A stretch of DNA of 64,000 nucleotides from Paramecium tetraurelia (Eukaryota; Ciliophora; Oligohymenophorea; Peniculida; Parameciidae), in assembly GCF_000165425.1 (NCBI RefSeq), contig NW_001798976.1, positions 64,590 to 128,589 on the forward strand, written 5' to 3'. The notes beneath the pieces are model-generated. The model did no database searches. It had not been told where the DNA came from and worked only from the letters and a program-made list of their open reading frames with translations. Shown in pieces: positions 48,401 to 59,575 of this stretch (its first letter is position 1; the number at the start of each line of letters is the position of its first letter). Made by a program: the position numbers and the translations under genes.

Positions 48401-50473
48401 AAAGTGGAATATATTTTTAATTCATTAGAAGGTTCATAGAACCTATTCTACCTTTCGATTTCCTCCTCTGTCCTTTCTCTACATCCAATAGTATTATTAG
48501 GACAGTCAATACAGTTGTTTCCATCACTAGATGAACTTCTCGAATTTTTATTGAGACATTAATCACAAAACCCTTTTTCACCTCTGGCTAAAAATGTTTC
48601 GCATTTATCTCCTCCTTTTTCACACTTTCGCAGATCTTCATTCAAAAAATGACCTCTCCCTTTCACATCATCATCATCAGGTATGCATTAATAACAAAAT
48701 GGACCAAGGACAGTATTACTTTGAGAATCTTAGTAGTACTAAGCACTAAAGCACTCTGGATGATGAACAATATTTAAGGTTAAAGTGTAACATTTCATGC
48801 AATAACCATCTAGAGAACAAGGCTTACATTTGTTAGTTAAAGTATCGACATAATAGCCAACCTTACAAATTTAACACCGATATTAGTCTCCTTATTAGAC
48901 GCAAGATTCACATTAAGAATCCTATAACATTTAGTCACAACCAGTCACACAATACCAGATTTACGATTTAGAATCGAATGATAGAATATAACCCTATTAA
49001 CATTTTCTACAATGTTTTAAATCATAAGATCTTTCAAATGTCAAACATCCTGGCCCTGGATAATTCTGACTATCAAAAATCAAACATATTCCAGTTTCAG
49101 TTAAATAAAACCCATCTTTACAAAGAACACACTTCTCAATAAATATATCTATATATGTAGATATAGATATATATACCTTCCTAAGGTTAAACTTCAAAAT
49201 TGATTGAGAGAGTTGAAAATGGTACTTTGCTTTAACTCTAGCTCTCAGTTTTATGGCATAATACACAATCATTTATCTTGCAATCGGAACAACTAGTCCC
49301 TATTGCATTAAACATTTAATTGTAAACTAGACACTCTCTACATCTTAACACATATTGAGATTCTAACAATTCTTGGGTTTCTTTCTCATTTTATGGTTCA
49401 ATTATTTGTTTTCTATTTTTGGAAGGGTTAATGAGTTCCTTATTCGATAACCAATATGAATAATATTCACAACGTATGCATTGGATACCACATTGCACAC
49501 ATGATCTTCTATTCAAAGAAGGTATAAACTTTATTTGAGTTAGACTTTGGCATTGTTCACATCTCTAAGCTATTTAAAAAGCAATGTATAAATTTTCAAA
49601 GTATTATGTTTAATTTTCTAAAAAGTCCTTTAATAATAAACCTTCTTTTTTATTATATGCATCCCAAGAGTCGACATTCAAATCTATACCATTCTTACCG
49701 AAATAGCAAGTCTTGCATTATTCAAAACATGGGATGCAAAATACCTTAGTAGTTTTTGAATTCGCTGATTCTCTCAATATTAACTTACTAAATCCTTGGT
49801 TGCAAATCAAACATGTGTTTTAGTCACACGATAAACAATTCTATGGACACGATATACATAATTATCTTAGTTCATCAAATTCATAACCTTCCTTACAACT
49901 TACATACATATAATTAATGTCATTTTAGTATTCTTTTGGTACTAAAAAACATTTCTATGATTTTTCCTTACAAAAGTGATCACACCCATTGCAAATTATT
50001 GTAGAATACTATACTATCTGTTATTTACATTTATACTTTTCCTGGCTCAGATTCTACTACATAAAACAATTCTGCAGAAGATCTCTCCTTCTGATGATAA
50101 ACTGAGTTGATTGTTGAATAAGTTAAGTAGTCGTAACTGCACACTCTATTAACATTCCTATGTAATCATAAATCGTTACCAAGTTCGACTATTATCAAGG
50201 CAATCACCACAATATAAATTTTCTTCATTCTCCATAAATGACTAGAATGGACTAACACGGTAATATACAATATTACCATTCCACACAAATTCGAGATCTT
50301 TCATTCAAAATTTCATCATTATCCTAAGGTAATTAGAAAACAAAATGATGAGCCTTGCAATAAGTGCATTCAGCATCCATACACTAAGTTTATGAGGTTT
50401 ATGATGAGTCAGTTTCTGCAATCACCTTATACCATAATTGAAATATCAAAACAACAATTAAGTATATTTACAT
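42476..50473 (-). CDS. Giant Cys-rich transmembrane protein with beta-helix-like ectodomain
   Basis: The largest gene in the window, about 8 kb. ATG 50473 opens a signal peptide (MQIYLIVVLIFQLWYKV). A Cys-rich region with frequent CxxC pairs follows (CMDAECTYCKAHHF, LYCGDCLDN, EKCVLCKDGFYL) to about 48.3 kb, resembling growth-factor-receptor Cys-rich/GCC2-type repeats. From about 48.2 to 44.5 kb the product is Asn/Ser/Thr/Ile-rich with periodic short strands (IKNIELLNLHAQDASFIGISSWNN), as in right-handed beta-helix or Pmp-like adhesins. A second Cys-rich block (CRLGEYYNEFGDICIKCP, CSSCENIS) at 44.2-43.8 kb precedes several hydrophobic helices (e.g. AIISLYIINLAFFAIFLHFLLV) and a charged tail ending at 42476-42478. 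Introns are numerous and only partly traced (first near 50250). Coding is continuous where sampled (44.1-44.7, 46.4-46.7 and 47.4-47.7 kb), so I call one gene. Probably a cell-surface or secretory protein. Confidence 0.75.
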
Positions 50474-51361
50474 TAAAATTAAAAATAAGCTACATAAAAT
50501 CTATTGATCAATTTGATTTATTCTACAATATCACGAACAATTTAATAAATTTGACCTTGAGCTATTATGAATCTGCCACTTATGATCATTTTATTTATAC
50601 AAATCAATCCTAAAAATAATAAATTCTCATGCAATAAATTGTCTATTAATACTTTAAAACAAAGCATTCTTAAACATAAAACTATAGCCAATAATATTAA
50701 TGAGTGTACATAATATCAAGACCAGAAATTATTTATAATATCCAAACCCATATAAAGATCCTATTTGAATAAATAGATATTCAGCTAATAAATCATTAAT
50801 ATAAATGCTAAATTCTCATAGACTTGAGAATTGTCTGATTAAAATTATACACTTAAGCCTAATCAAGCCAGTTAAAAAGGATGAGCGATATAAAGTAATG
50901 CTCAAACATTTATTCATAAGATACAATAACAACACAACTGAATGTTTATGCATCTTGAGTATATTAGACAATGATTCAAAATAGATTAAGAATATGATAA
51001 ATTTACCTACAAATTTCTGATACTAGGTTACTTAAAAAAGATATGTTATCAATTTTTATTTTTTAATGATTATCCAAAGTTAAATTAATTAACATTAAAT
51101 ATCAGTTTTGCGATCTTGAAAAACATGATGATATTTAAATAAAACTGAACTAATCTTATATCATTAACTTGATTATAAGTAAAGAAAGAACGTTTAAAAT
51201 TTATCCCAAAAATAAAAGTCAATTTAAATTTCAATGAAGAACTATGATATATTATTATGCAATGGATGTATGGGCTATTTTCCATTGATGTAAATGAAAG
51301 CAAAATATTCATAAATTAAATTTAGATGATAATAATCTCAAATTTCAATTTAAATATTGAA
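50474..51361. other. AT-rich intergenic gap, no supported gene
   Basis: About 890 bp between the giant gene's start and the RhoGAP's 3' end. Only short, low-complexity frames are present. This should hold the promoter of the giant gene, but no element is recognisable. Confidence 0.5.
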
Positions 51362-52563
51362 TCATTAGCTTAACCTCTTTTGCTTTTCTAAAAATTCATC
51401 AATATTTTGGATTAAGGATTTAAAATGCAAGACGACTGTCTTTGCACCTTAAAGATCTAATTGATTGGCTTCTTTAGTTCTAAAAAAACACGGGGCGAAC
51501 ACTATTGATAAGTTATGTAGGCCCATCTAAATATTATTTAAATAGATACCTTATTTTCATTTTCAAATCCTGCAACAAATTTTATGAATTCTGCTAATCT
51601 GAATACGGTTAATCTGTTCACTTTGGATAAATGAGCAAAAAATATGCTAAACATATCAATAAATTCATTTGATGGTATTTCAGGACTGGTTTCTCTTAGA
51701 ATTGCATAGATTTCAAATGGGAAGATAGGATTTTTCAAATTCACTAACGTGTTTTTTAACACTGTTGCTATTACATCAGGTTCTGAATTGTAAATAGCTT
51801 CATAATTTTCTGATAATAGTTGTTCTATTAATTTTGTTTCTAACTCATGTGAACCTGACAATCGAAATATTCCTTCTTAACGTAAGCAATCTATATTTTA
51901 TGAATAATATTTTAATATCTCCTCAAGAAATATGGGAAGACCAGACTTTCCAATTGGATAGGTCTCCAAATCTCTGCCATAAAATGGTTATAATTCTTGA
52001 TACTCGATTTAATTGCATAAGAACTTTTAGACTGACTAATGCAATTCAATTTCCAAGGTATTCAGAAAGGAAGTACTTGATTAATAAAATAGACATAATA
52101 CTTGATTAATAAATGTAATTTATCTTTGAGTAGGCCTTTGAGTTAGAAAGGTATTGTTTTTTCCTTCTTTCCGTAATTTTAATTATTGCTAATAACAATT
52201 AACTTGTCAATTCTCTTCAATTGCGATTAATCCACCTTTCTCTTAAATAGTGATAAAGATTACTTTATAGTTTGTTTTATCAGAGCCTTAACACTTTTCG
52301 CATCCATTAATCCTTCATCTTAGGAACATATAATTAAGACAAAGCCTCTATGATTAAATCCATATTATACTTAAAAGGTCTGAATTGTTGTAAATAGGAT
52401 TAAAACTTCTTCGCTATTTCTTCGTAATTTTTATTTTGAGCAATCAAATTATATAACAAAACATAAACGGGTTGCTGGTTTTTATCGATGCCTTAAGTAT
52501 ACTTGAATCGAAAATACCTGCTTTTAGTAATCCTTAAATTTCGTATGATTTACCCTAATTCAT
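51362..52563 (-). CDS. Rho GTPase-activating protein
   Basis: RhoGAPs switch off Rho-family GTPases through an arginine finger. The 367-residue product has an N-terminal region (GIDKNQQPVYVLLYNLIAQ, GFVLIICSQDEG) that could be a reduced CRAL-TRIO/Sec14-like fold as in ARHGAP1. The GAP domain follows from about residue 175: GLPIFLEEILKYYSQNI, then EGIFRLSGSHELETKL with the catalytic Arg, VLKNTLVNLKNPIFPFEIY, and FFAHLSKVNRLTVFRLAEFIKFVAGF. It ends with LHNLSIVFAPCFFR, the conserved box of the last GAP helices. Introns at 52492-52517, 52348-52370, 52076-52101 and 51527-51549 all contribute and the frame is exact. The Sec14-like assignment is tentative. Confidence 0.85.
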
Positions 52564-52741
52564 TTATAACAAAATTTATAAATATAGTTTTCTCTTTTCG
52601 TAGTTTAATAATGACCACCAGAATAATTAATGATTATTATATTCTTATATGAATAAATTAGAAATCTCTACATACTTATAATAACTCTACTTTGATATAG
52701 AATACCATTTTTATAAACATATATTTATTATTATGAATTTA

Positions 52742-54402
52742 TCATACAAAATATTTATTATATTATTATAAAATGTGAATGGGAAATTTTTCGTTTAAAT
52801 CAGTATTGTCCTTGTAGAGGTCAATTGAAAACTTGGTTTCTAAATTAATAATTAAATTTAAATGTTCCTTTAAACTAATGTCTTTTTTTTCAGATTACAG
52901 ATTTTGGATATTACTAAATTAATCTTGCAATATGGATTGATTTCCCATATTTCTTAATTGATCTTGTAATATGGATATTTCAATTCTGCTAGTGGCTGAA
53001 TTTTTAATAATATCCAATTCTTACCACGATAATTCTTGAGTAGATTATTTCATTTTGTTTTCTTAATGAAATAAATCAGTTCTTAATTTATGAAATGCAA
53101 CCTGAATCTCTTACCGAAGACTTAAAACTTCCTGAGCTAGTTCCCCTTTATAATCTAAAAGGAACTATTTTAATTATCGTTATTTTTGCACTAATTCTGG
53201 AATATCATTATATTATTTAATTCGTGGATGTAATTCTAAAGGTCTTATATAGACAAAGGCAAGCGCATAATCTAATTAATATTTTGCTATCAATTGGATA
53301 ATATAACATAAAAAGGTAAGTTGTGAATTACTCTCTATTTCCTTAAAAAAACAATAGCAGATCTTAAATCTGTTGAATAACACTTCCAATAATGTTTTGT
53401 TTATTTACAAATCTAACATTAGAATTTCATTTAATTTCTTATCCTAGGATTCTTTTTTGTCAAAATCTTAACAGAGTTATTCAGATTAAAATAAAAAGTT
53501 AACTGTTTCTTCCATTCCTGTCTAAGTCATTATTTGATGTTAAAATATTTCATCGTATGAAGTTCTTTCAGCCTCATCATAGACAATCATCTTCTCAAGT
53601 AGATCCTTTAATATACCACCTCTATGGAAATCAAGATCCGGAGCCTTAAATCGCTTGCTTTTAAGCTGTTTTAGGCTTTTCAATAGATTTTGTATCGAAT
53701 TACAAGGATAAGGAAATTCCCCTTTATAGCAAATATTGTAAAACAGAACCCCATAGGAAAAGATATCACATTTTGATTTGCAATCTTAATTAAAGATCAT
53801 CTGAGGTGCAGCATAATTCAAAGACCCCGTTTTTGTTATCACAGATTTATTTAACATATCCTCGATAAGCTTGCCCACTCCAAAGTCTCCTAACTTAAGA
53901 AAAGGATATTCTTTACTTTATATATTTTATTTTGAGTATCCTTCTTAATCAATATATTTTCAGGCTTTATATCTCTATGTATAATTTTTTAATTATAAAG
54001 AAATTTCATGCTACTGATAATTTGTCTGATTAATTCAAATACTTCTTATTCAGAATACCATACATTAAATGATTTCATTCTTTCAAATTCAGAATACAAA
54101 TCTTCATCACATTATTCCATTACAATATATAAAGATATTTCATCCTTAAAAATATCAAATGTCTACACAATATTAATACATTTAGGGCCAGTTTAAAAAT
54201 TACTTGAATTGTAATTCTTCAGTATCTCGCTAATCATTTCCTCATCTTAAATATCTTGAGATAAAAGTGGTATAATCTTTACACAATATTTCTAATAATC
54301 ATAATCATTTTCTAATTTTTAACAGACATAAACCTCTCCATATTGTCCTTATCCTAGAATGTTGTTTTTATCAATTTTGTAGTAATCGTTAATATTTCGC
54401 AT
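52742..54402 (-). CDS. Ser/Thr kinase with C-terminal coiled coil (ULK/NEK-like)
   Basis: A 545-residue kinase. The catalytic domain opens directly at the N-terminus: ILGQGQYGEVYVC, KYCVKIIPL with the Lys, IVMEQCDEDLYSEF, HRDIKPENILI, LGDFGVGKLIED, then YAAPQMI, where APE is replaced by APQ, and DIFSYGVLFYNI. One 23-nt intron (53894-53916) falls between the catalytic loop and DFG. From about residue 260 the protein is helical, with a Gln/Glu-rich coiled coil (VQKQRQLKQFLLDYKGELAQEVLSLRQEI; RIEISILQDQLRNMGNQS). Overall plan, N-terminal kinase plus coiled-coil tail, resembles ULK or NEK kinases, which commonly act in autophagy or cilia, but this is not decisive. The Glu-to-Gln change in APE may weaken activation-loop anchoring. 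Confidence 0.9.
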
Positions 54403-54918
54403 TAATGTATTTCTAAAAAAATTATATTAAGAATAATTCAATGTTTCTCTGTTAACAATTTATACATTATAACAAAATACCAAAAAATTCAATTATCATT
54501 AATTTGTTTGAAGATCTAAAACTATTAAATTCATTTGGGATTATCTTTCTATTTTATCAATTTTAATTCTATTATAATGCTTCACTTTATTATTTTTATT
54601 AAAAAATTACAAATACCAATTATATAATCATAGTATTATCATATTCTTGGTTGATAAAGGTTCGTTTAATTCATACATTTAATTTGGATCATAAGTATTT
54701 TTATTTTTATTGTTTTGGATTATTATTAATCAATACATTAATCTTTGGATCAAAAAAGGTTGAAATGAAATATTAGAATGCTGATATTTTTACATAGAAA
54801 CCTATCTGTTTACTCTCTCAAATGCCTTTTGATAGTTCTGCTCACGGAATATATTCCATATCTTTAGATCAACGCATTGTGAATTTTAAAGAGTGCACTA
54901 TTATTATATCTAAGAAAA
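54403..54918. other. AT-rich intergenic gap, no supported gene
   Basis: About 500 bp upstream of the coiled-coil kinase start. Only low-complexity AT-rich sequence is seen. Confidence 0.45.
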
Positions 54919-55279
54919 TCAACTATATTTGATCATTTCAATCTGAGATATGCTTATAATATGAGTTAGATAAATACAAAAGTCAAAGAGATTTGTAATT
55001 TATAAACAAATTGTATTTTATTCAGATAAAAGGATTTGTTTTGGTAAATTTTTGGTTTATTAATTATGTGAACATACATTATGATCTAGTGATGATTAGT
55101 TCTTGATGAAATGTACAGAATAGGAATAATGAATACATTCACCCTAGCCATCCATCCATCCATCTTAAGAGATAAAATAGATTACAATTTCAAATTACAT
55201 CTGATTGATCTTAGTAAGATCTTACTTTGAAGTATTTTGTAAATGGCTTTCCTTCAATTTTGAACATAAAGTTAGACAT
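54919..55279 (-). CDS. Possible small gene, doubtful
   Basis: From ATG 55279 (MSNFMFKIEGKPFTKYFK) a 25-nt intron (55201-55225, GTAAG...CAG) would join to a frame of 112 codons ending at TGA 54919-54921, exact in frame. The first exon looks plausible, the second is Ile/Asn/Ser-rich and weaker. No family recognised. A TGA-free run of this length is not improbable here, so confidence is low. A short CATC repeat lies inside the frame (near 55150). Confidence 0.3.
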
Positions 55280-55363
55280 AATTTTTGAGGTACACTAGAG
55301 TCTTTCTTAACCGCAAAAAGCAATAATAATTAATTATCTTACTTCCTATTTAATTAAAATAAA

Positions 55364-56955
55364 ATGAAACAAAGAGAGAGATCCCATGGATATCTATATA
55401 AACAAATTTGCAAACATTTGAATGTGCCTATTTCATCAAGCTTGCTTAATGGTATTTAGGAGACAGAAATTGTTATAGCTTTAGACCAAATCAGTTAATA
55501 GGGTAAAAACATCAAGATTCAATAGATATTGAGCCTCTTTCTTTATTGTTGCCTCAATGCAAATTTAAGAGGATCATATTAAAAAGTATTTAAAAGAACC
55601 TCAAATTGAACAAGTCAATGGCTACTGATAATTATAAAATGGAATTACTTGAAATTTTGAGAGTGATAACGAAGCTGTTCACCAAGAGTTTGGACGTGGT
55701 CTCATTGGTAATTCGAGATATTAGAATGAATAGCGAACACATGCAGATAATAGCATAAGGAATAGCAGTTGTTTAATCTTTAAAGGAATTGCGTATAATA
55801 TAATGCTTGATGACTTCCAATCATTTCAGTATTCTATAGCCATCGCTAATTCAGAATTCATCGCTTCATATCCTCGATTTCTCTCATAATTATCTAACAC
55901 ATCAAATTGGGGTATTATTGGGATAACTGCTCCAGGAGCATGGCAAACGAAGGGATAATGTGGAATATCTATACAGAATCAAAGGAGATTGTCCTGAAGA
56001 AGACATTTCTAAAATAGGATTAGAGGAACTGGATTTATCATATAATAAGTTAAACGATTAATTTGTGAAAGATGTGGTGCCATATTTGGAGAGAGATAGA
56101 TGGGTGAAGTAAATCAATCTTAAATATAATGCAATTCAGAAGGAAGGCTTTGAGATTTTGATCTAATTACTGGATAAAAATTCAACCATCACAAGTTTGG
56201 ATATAAGAAGAAATCTTGGATCTACATCGCAATTTTAGAAGGAGGTCTTAAAGAAGTTGATAAGGAATAAAAATACAAAAAATGATATTCAATAATAGAG
56301 ATTAGATGACGAGAATGAAAATATTTCTGTCAATGTTTCTGCGATTCCATAAAACTTACAATCTGTTATTTCAGATCAAGAAAGTCCTGTGATGTCTTTT
56401 GGAGTATTCGAACCCAATAATCTCACTAAGCAGATGTCCAATAATTCTGGGAGATAGGATTAATTGAAATTGAAATCTGGATTAAAAAACAGTGATTCTG
56501 GTTGTTCTGATTGCAATCGTTTACAAATGAAATCGAAAAAGCAGTAGTAAATGATTTAGCTACTGAAATAAGAAGTTCAATTTTTAAGATTTCAACTTCA
56601 AAGCAAATCGTCAATGGCTGAATAATAATAGTAACAATAAACATAATAATAAGTTATAAATGAACTAAATTTCTCAGAAAATAATCATAATCCTCCTCCT
56701 TAAGAGATTGAATAAGAAGACATGGTCAATAAAATAGAATATATGATGAATGACTTAACTAGAATGATGGATGGATTAGATGTTTAGGGGAGTGTAACGA
56801 ATAATCTGAATGCACATTTATCTAGTACTTTGATTGTATAGGATTATACAAGGGCAATATTTGAAAGAGAAGACAGAGCAAATGATTTAATCAATATTTT
56901 AGACGAGAATAGTAATAATAACTTATCATAATCTTCGGATGAAGAACAATAATGA
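55364..56955 (+). CDS. Leucine-rich-repeat protein with Gln-rich coiled-coil tail
   Basis: A 522-residue protein. The first ~290 residues contain LRR-type repeats of the RNI class: SLKELRIIQCLMTSNHFSIL, SLHILDFSHNYLTHQIGVLLGQLL, LEELDLSYNKLNDQFVKDVVPYL, WVKQINLKYNAIQKEGFEILIQLL and ITSLDIRRN. A Gln/Lys helix (MIQLLKQEVQFLRFQLQSK) follows, then Gln runs and an acidic tail ending in SSDEEQQ. One 23-nt intron (55503-55525) joins the N-terminal helix to the repeats; the frame is exact. RNI-type LRR proteins of ciliates often act at cilia or basal bodies as scaffolds; nothing here shows which. It converges on a small membrane-protein gene, 65 bp apart. Confidence 0.87.
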
Positions 56956-57020
56956 AATTTTTCTTTTATTTTATATCATAATTCATAATTGCATATTTAT
57001 TAACATCTAGGTAATTTATA

Positions 57021-57375
57021 TCATTATAATTGTTCTACGGGTTCAGACAGTTGTGATTTTGGCTACTTTGGAATGTCTTACATTTCCAATTCAGCATCTC
57101 TGATTTATTGGGAATTAATCCACTCGTCAACATTCTGCTGTCTTTAGACTTGAGAATATTCACTATTGTAGCTGATTGCAAAAAATATAGCATAAAGCTT
57201 GGATCAATAAAGCAAATACCACAGCTGTAATAAATAATGCAAAGGCTCCTTCGATTCGACTATGAGGTACTACATAAACAGTTTCAGATCCAATGGCGAT
57301 CATAAATCCCAAATATGTCATGAAGATGCATCCTGGAGCTGAGATAAACATGCAATATTAAGCACACGATACCAT
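57021..57375 (-). CDS. Small two-helix membrane protein, RNase kappa-like
   Basis: A 110-residue protein with two hydrophobic segments (FISAPGCIFMTYLGFMIAI; AFALFITAVLYAIFFAI) and a short hydrophilic C-terminal tail rich in Gln, Asp and Glu. The Cys near the N-terminus, the first helix ending before a polar loop of ~15 residues, and the second helix followed by Tyr recall RNase kappa, a V-ATPase-associated membrane protein of similar length. The match is by topology and a few residues only, so it is tentative. One 22-nt intron (57198-57219) shifts the frame into the tail; without it the protein would end at Gln-Gln just after the second helix. Confidence 0.55.
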
Positions 57376-57475
57376 TAAATTTAATTATATAGATTGAAAT
57401 TAATAAAATTAAAAGAAATTCTTATTCTTGAAAATATATTATGAACTTGTAATAATATTAGGGCAAAAATGTAAA

Positions 57476-58860
57476 TCAATTTTTTAGCTTTTATGCTAAC
57501 TTAGCTGATCTTGGTGTATTAGTAGTTGTTGGTTATTTGGTGATTCGAGATGAAGAAGTGCTCGACACAACCATTTAACTACTAGGAACACTCACAGGGT
57601 TATTATCAAAATCATATCCATTAAATAGATCTAACATATTCTAACTATCATACTTTATACTGAATTCCTCCTCAACATGATCTATTACTCTTCATTAATG
57701 GAATCATCAGAGTCTCGTCTACTATCAGAAGGCAGGTAGTTGTCTTCATTGCCCTAATAATCTGGTTTAATAATAAACATTAGGGATGAATGGGGCAATA
57801 ATCTACTTGGTCAGAAGCTTTTCCCAACTAAAATCCCTAAACCATGGGTGTTCCTTCACTTCATCTGGCCCATTGTTACCCAATCGATTCTGTGGCTTCC
57901 TTTGCAAAAGCTAATTAAATATATATCACATAATACTTTATTTGTAAAATCAGCTGCCTCTAAACTCCATCCTGGAGGAATTTCTTGTCTCTTGATTGCT
58001 GCCTATTTGGCAAGCATTTGTTCTCGTATTTCCTGTCTGCTCCTTCCCAAATATGGTCTTCTGCCTAACATGCATTCATATATGATCACTCCCAAAGCAA
58101 AGTAATCTACTGCTACACCATGATTGTGTCCTATAAATAGAAAACTTAGATTTACTACACATAACTTCTGGAGCCATATAGCCGGGAGTTCCACTTGTAT
58201 CTTGGGAATTCTCTGGTTTCCATATCCTGGCTATACCCAAATCAGTTAATCTAAGATATCCTAGGGCCATTAAATAAATGGACCATACCATTACTATCAA
58301 ACACCAAGTTTTCTGGCTTTAGATCTCTATGCAATACTCCCTGTTGGTGCAGGTAATCCAATGCCACTATGATACACCCGCTGAAAAACTCTTGCTTTAT
58401 ATATATGTCTGTATACTTGTCTATTCTTCATTGAATTTCCTGTGTCTTCCTATGTGATATCTCAGATCTCCTCCCGAGAGCAAATCCATCACCAAATATA
58501 AGTATTCTCTATCTTGGAAGGAGTATTGCATGTTGATCAGAAAACTTGATTCATTTTCAATTTTTACTTATGTTTCAAACCACTCAATAACGTCTTTTCA
58601 TTCATCACAGACTATACCGACTTCTTTTGAATGATTCTATATTTTAATCACTTCTTACTTTGGTTTAGACATCACCTTTAGAGCATAGAATTGCTTATTT
58701 TTCTTTTATCTAACCTTCCACACCTTCCCAAATCCACCTCTTCCGATTGCATCGATAAACTGAAAATTTTACACCGAAACCACTAAAATATCGATCACTA
58801 TCAAATACCATTATTTTCCATAAGATCTTCCTTTTTTTCATTAATATTACAATTGCCCAT
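57476..58860 (-). CDS. AGC-family kinase with DLG in place of DFG
   Basis: A 384-residue kinase assembled from ten exons, the most split gene traced here: introns at about 58770, 58650, 58570, 58380-58420, 58265, 58140, 57910, 57765 and 57665, lengths 22-29 nt, total 230 nt, frame exact. Motifs: [51 protein letters not shown] (Leu where DFG has Phe), [28 protein letters not shown], then [17 protein letters not shown] and an AGC tail with FNGYDF resembling a hydrophobic motif. The N-terminus ([10 protein letters not shown]) is a good myristoylation/palmitoylation candidate, so the kinase may be membrane-bound. DLG is found in some active kinases. The start is only 25 bp from that of the divergent R-SNARE gene. 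Confidence 0.9.
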
Positions 58861-58885
58861 ACTTTTTATTTTTATTATTAATTAT

Positions 58886-59575
58886 ATGATTCTTTATACT
58901 TTAATTTCCAAAGGAAATCTAGTCTTGTCAGAATACACAGAATTGGAGGGGGATTTTACTGAAATGGCTCGTATTGTACTCAAAAGTGTGAAGCCCAATT
59001 AGTAAAAATAAATATTTAGTAAAGTATATGATGGTAAAACCTAGAATGAATATGTCTTTTGCATAACATGCATTTCCCATCTTCGATTTCTTTGTATGAT
59101 CCATAATAGTTAAAACAAAGAAAAGGCATTTGCCTTCCTTGAAGCCATTCACCAAGAATATTCAAATTGCTCCAAAAGTATTTCGATTCTAAAATCAAAG
59201 ATTCCGATTTTAATAATGGCCAATTCTCAGCTCAAATCTGCCGTATGATGAAAGGCTTCAATTAATTGGACCAAAAAGACGCATTGACTAACCTTGAAGA
59301 AACTGTTGAAGACCTAAACGAATCAGCATTTCAGAATCTTCGTAAAATGATCGGTATATATTCTTTCTAAATATTGATTAGAAAGAGAAGTTAGACTTGA
59401 CGTATTAGTTAAAAAGACTGAAGAATTGACAAAGAATGCTGATATCATCTTTAAATATAGTAGAAATGTTCATAGGGCAACAAGAGGTAGCGAATTTAGA
59501 CTCGGAGGAAAAGTCTTAATTCTGTCTTTGGTAATATTTGCAATTTTGAGCTTATACATCTATTATCAAATTTGA
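58886..59575 (+). CDS. Longin-domain R-SNARE (VAMP7/Ykt6-like)
   Basis: Membrane-fusion SNARE, 212 residues (205 if an optional 21-nt in-frame intron at 59024-59044 is spliced). The N-terminal ~120 residues are a longin domain (MILYTLISKGNLVLSEY, KAFAFLEAIHQEY). The R-SNARE motif follows (ALTNLEETVEDLNESAFQNLRKMIEREVRLDVLVKKTEEL, with NADIIFKYSRNVHRATRG after it). A C-terminal membrane anchor (VLILSLVIFAILSLYIYYQI) ends at TGA 59573-59575. Two further introns, 59178-59200 (ending AAG) and 59354-59381, are required and keep the frame. An anchor rather than a CAAX box separates it from Ykt6 and favours a VAMP7-type role in endosome or lysosome traffic. Confidence 0.88.

Noticed and set aside
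55141-55170. Short CATC tandem repeat
   Set aside because: Only about four units, common in such DNA; no sign of function.
57650-57700. Apparent single-base frameshift in the tail of the AGC kinase
   Set aside because: A 29-nt intron (GTAATAG...TTCAG on the minus strand) joins NED to IKYDSQN in frame, so no indel is needed.
59160-59210. Apparent frame break between longin and SNARE parts of the R-SNARE
   Set aside because: A 23-nt intron at 59178-59200 ending AAG explains it and the spliced length is exact.
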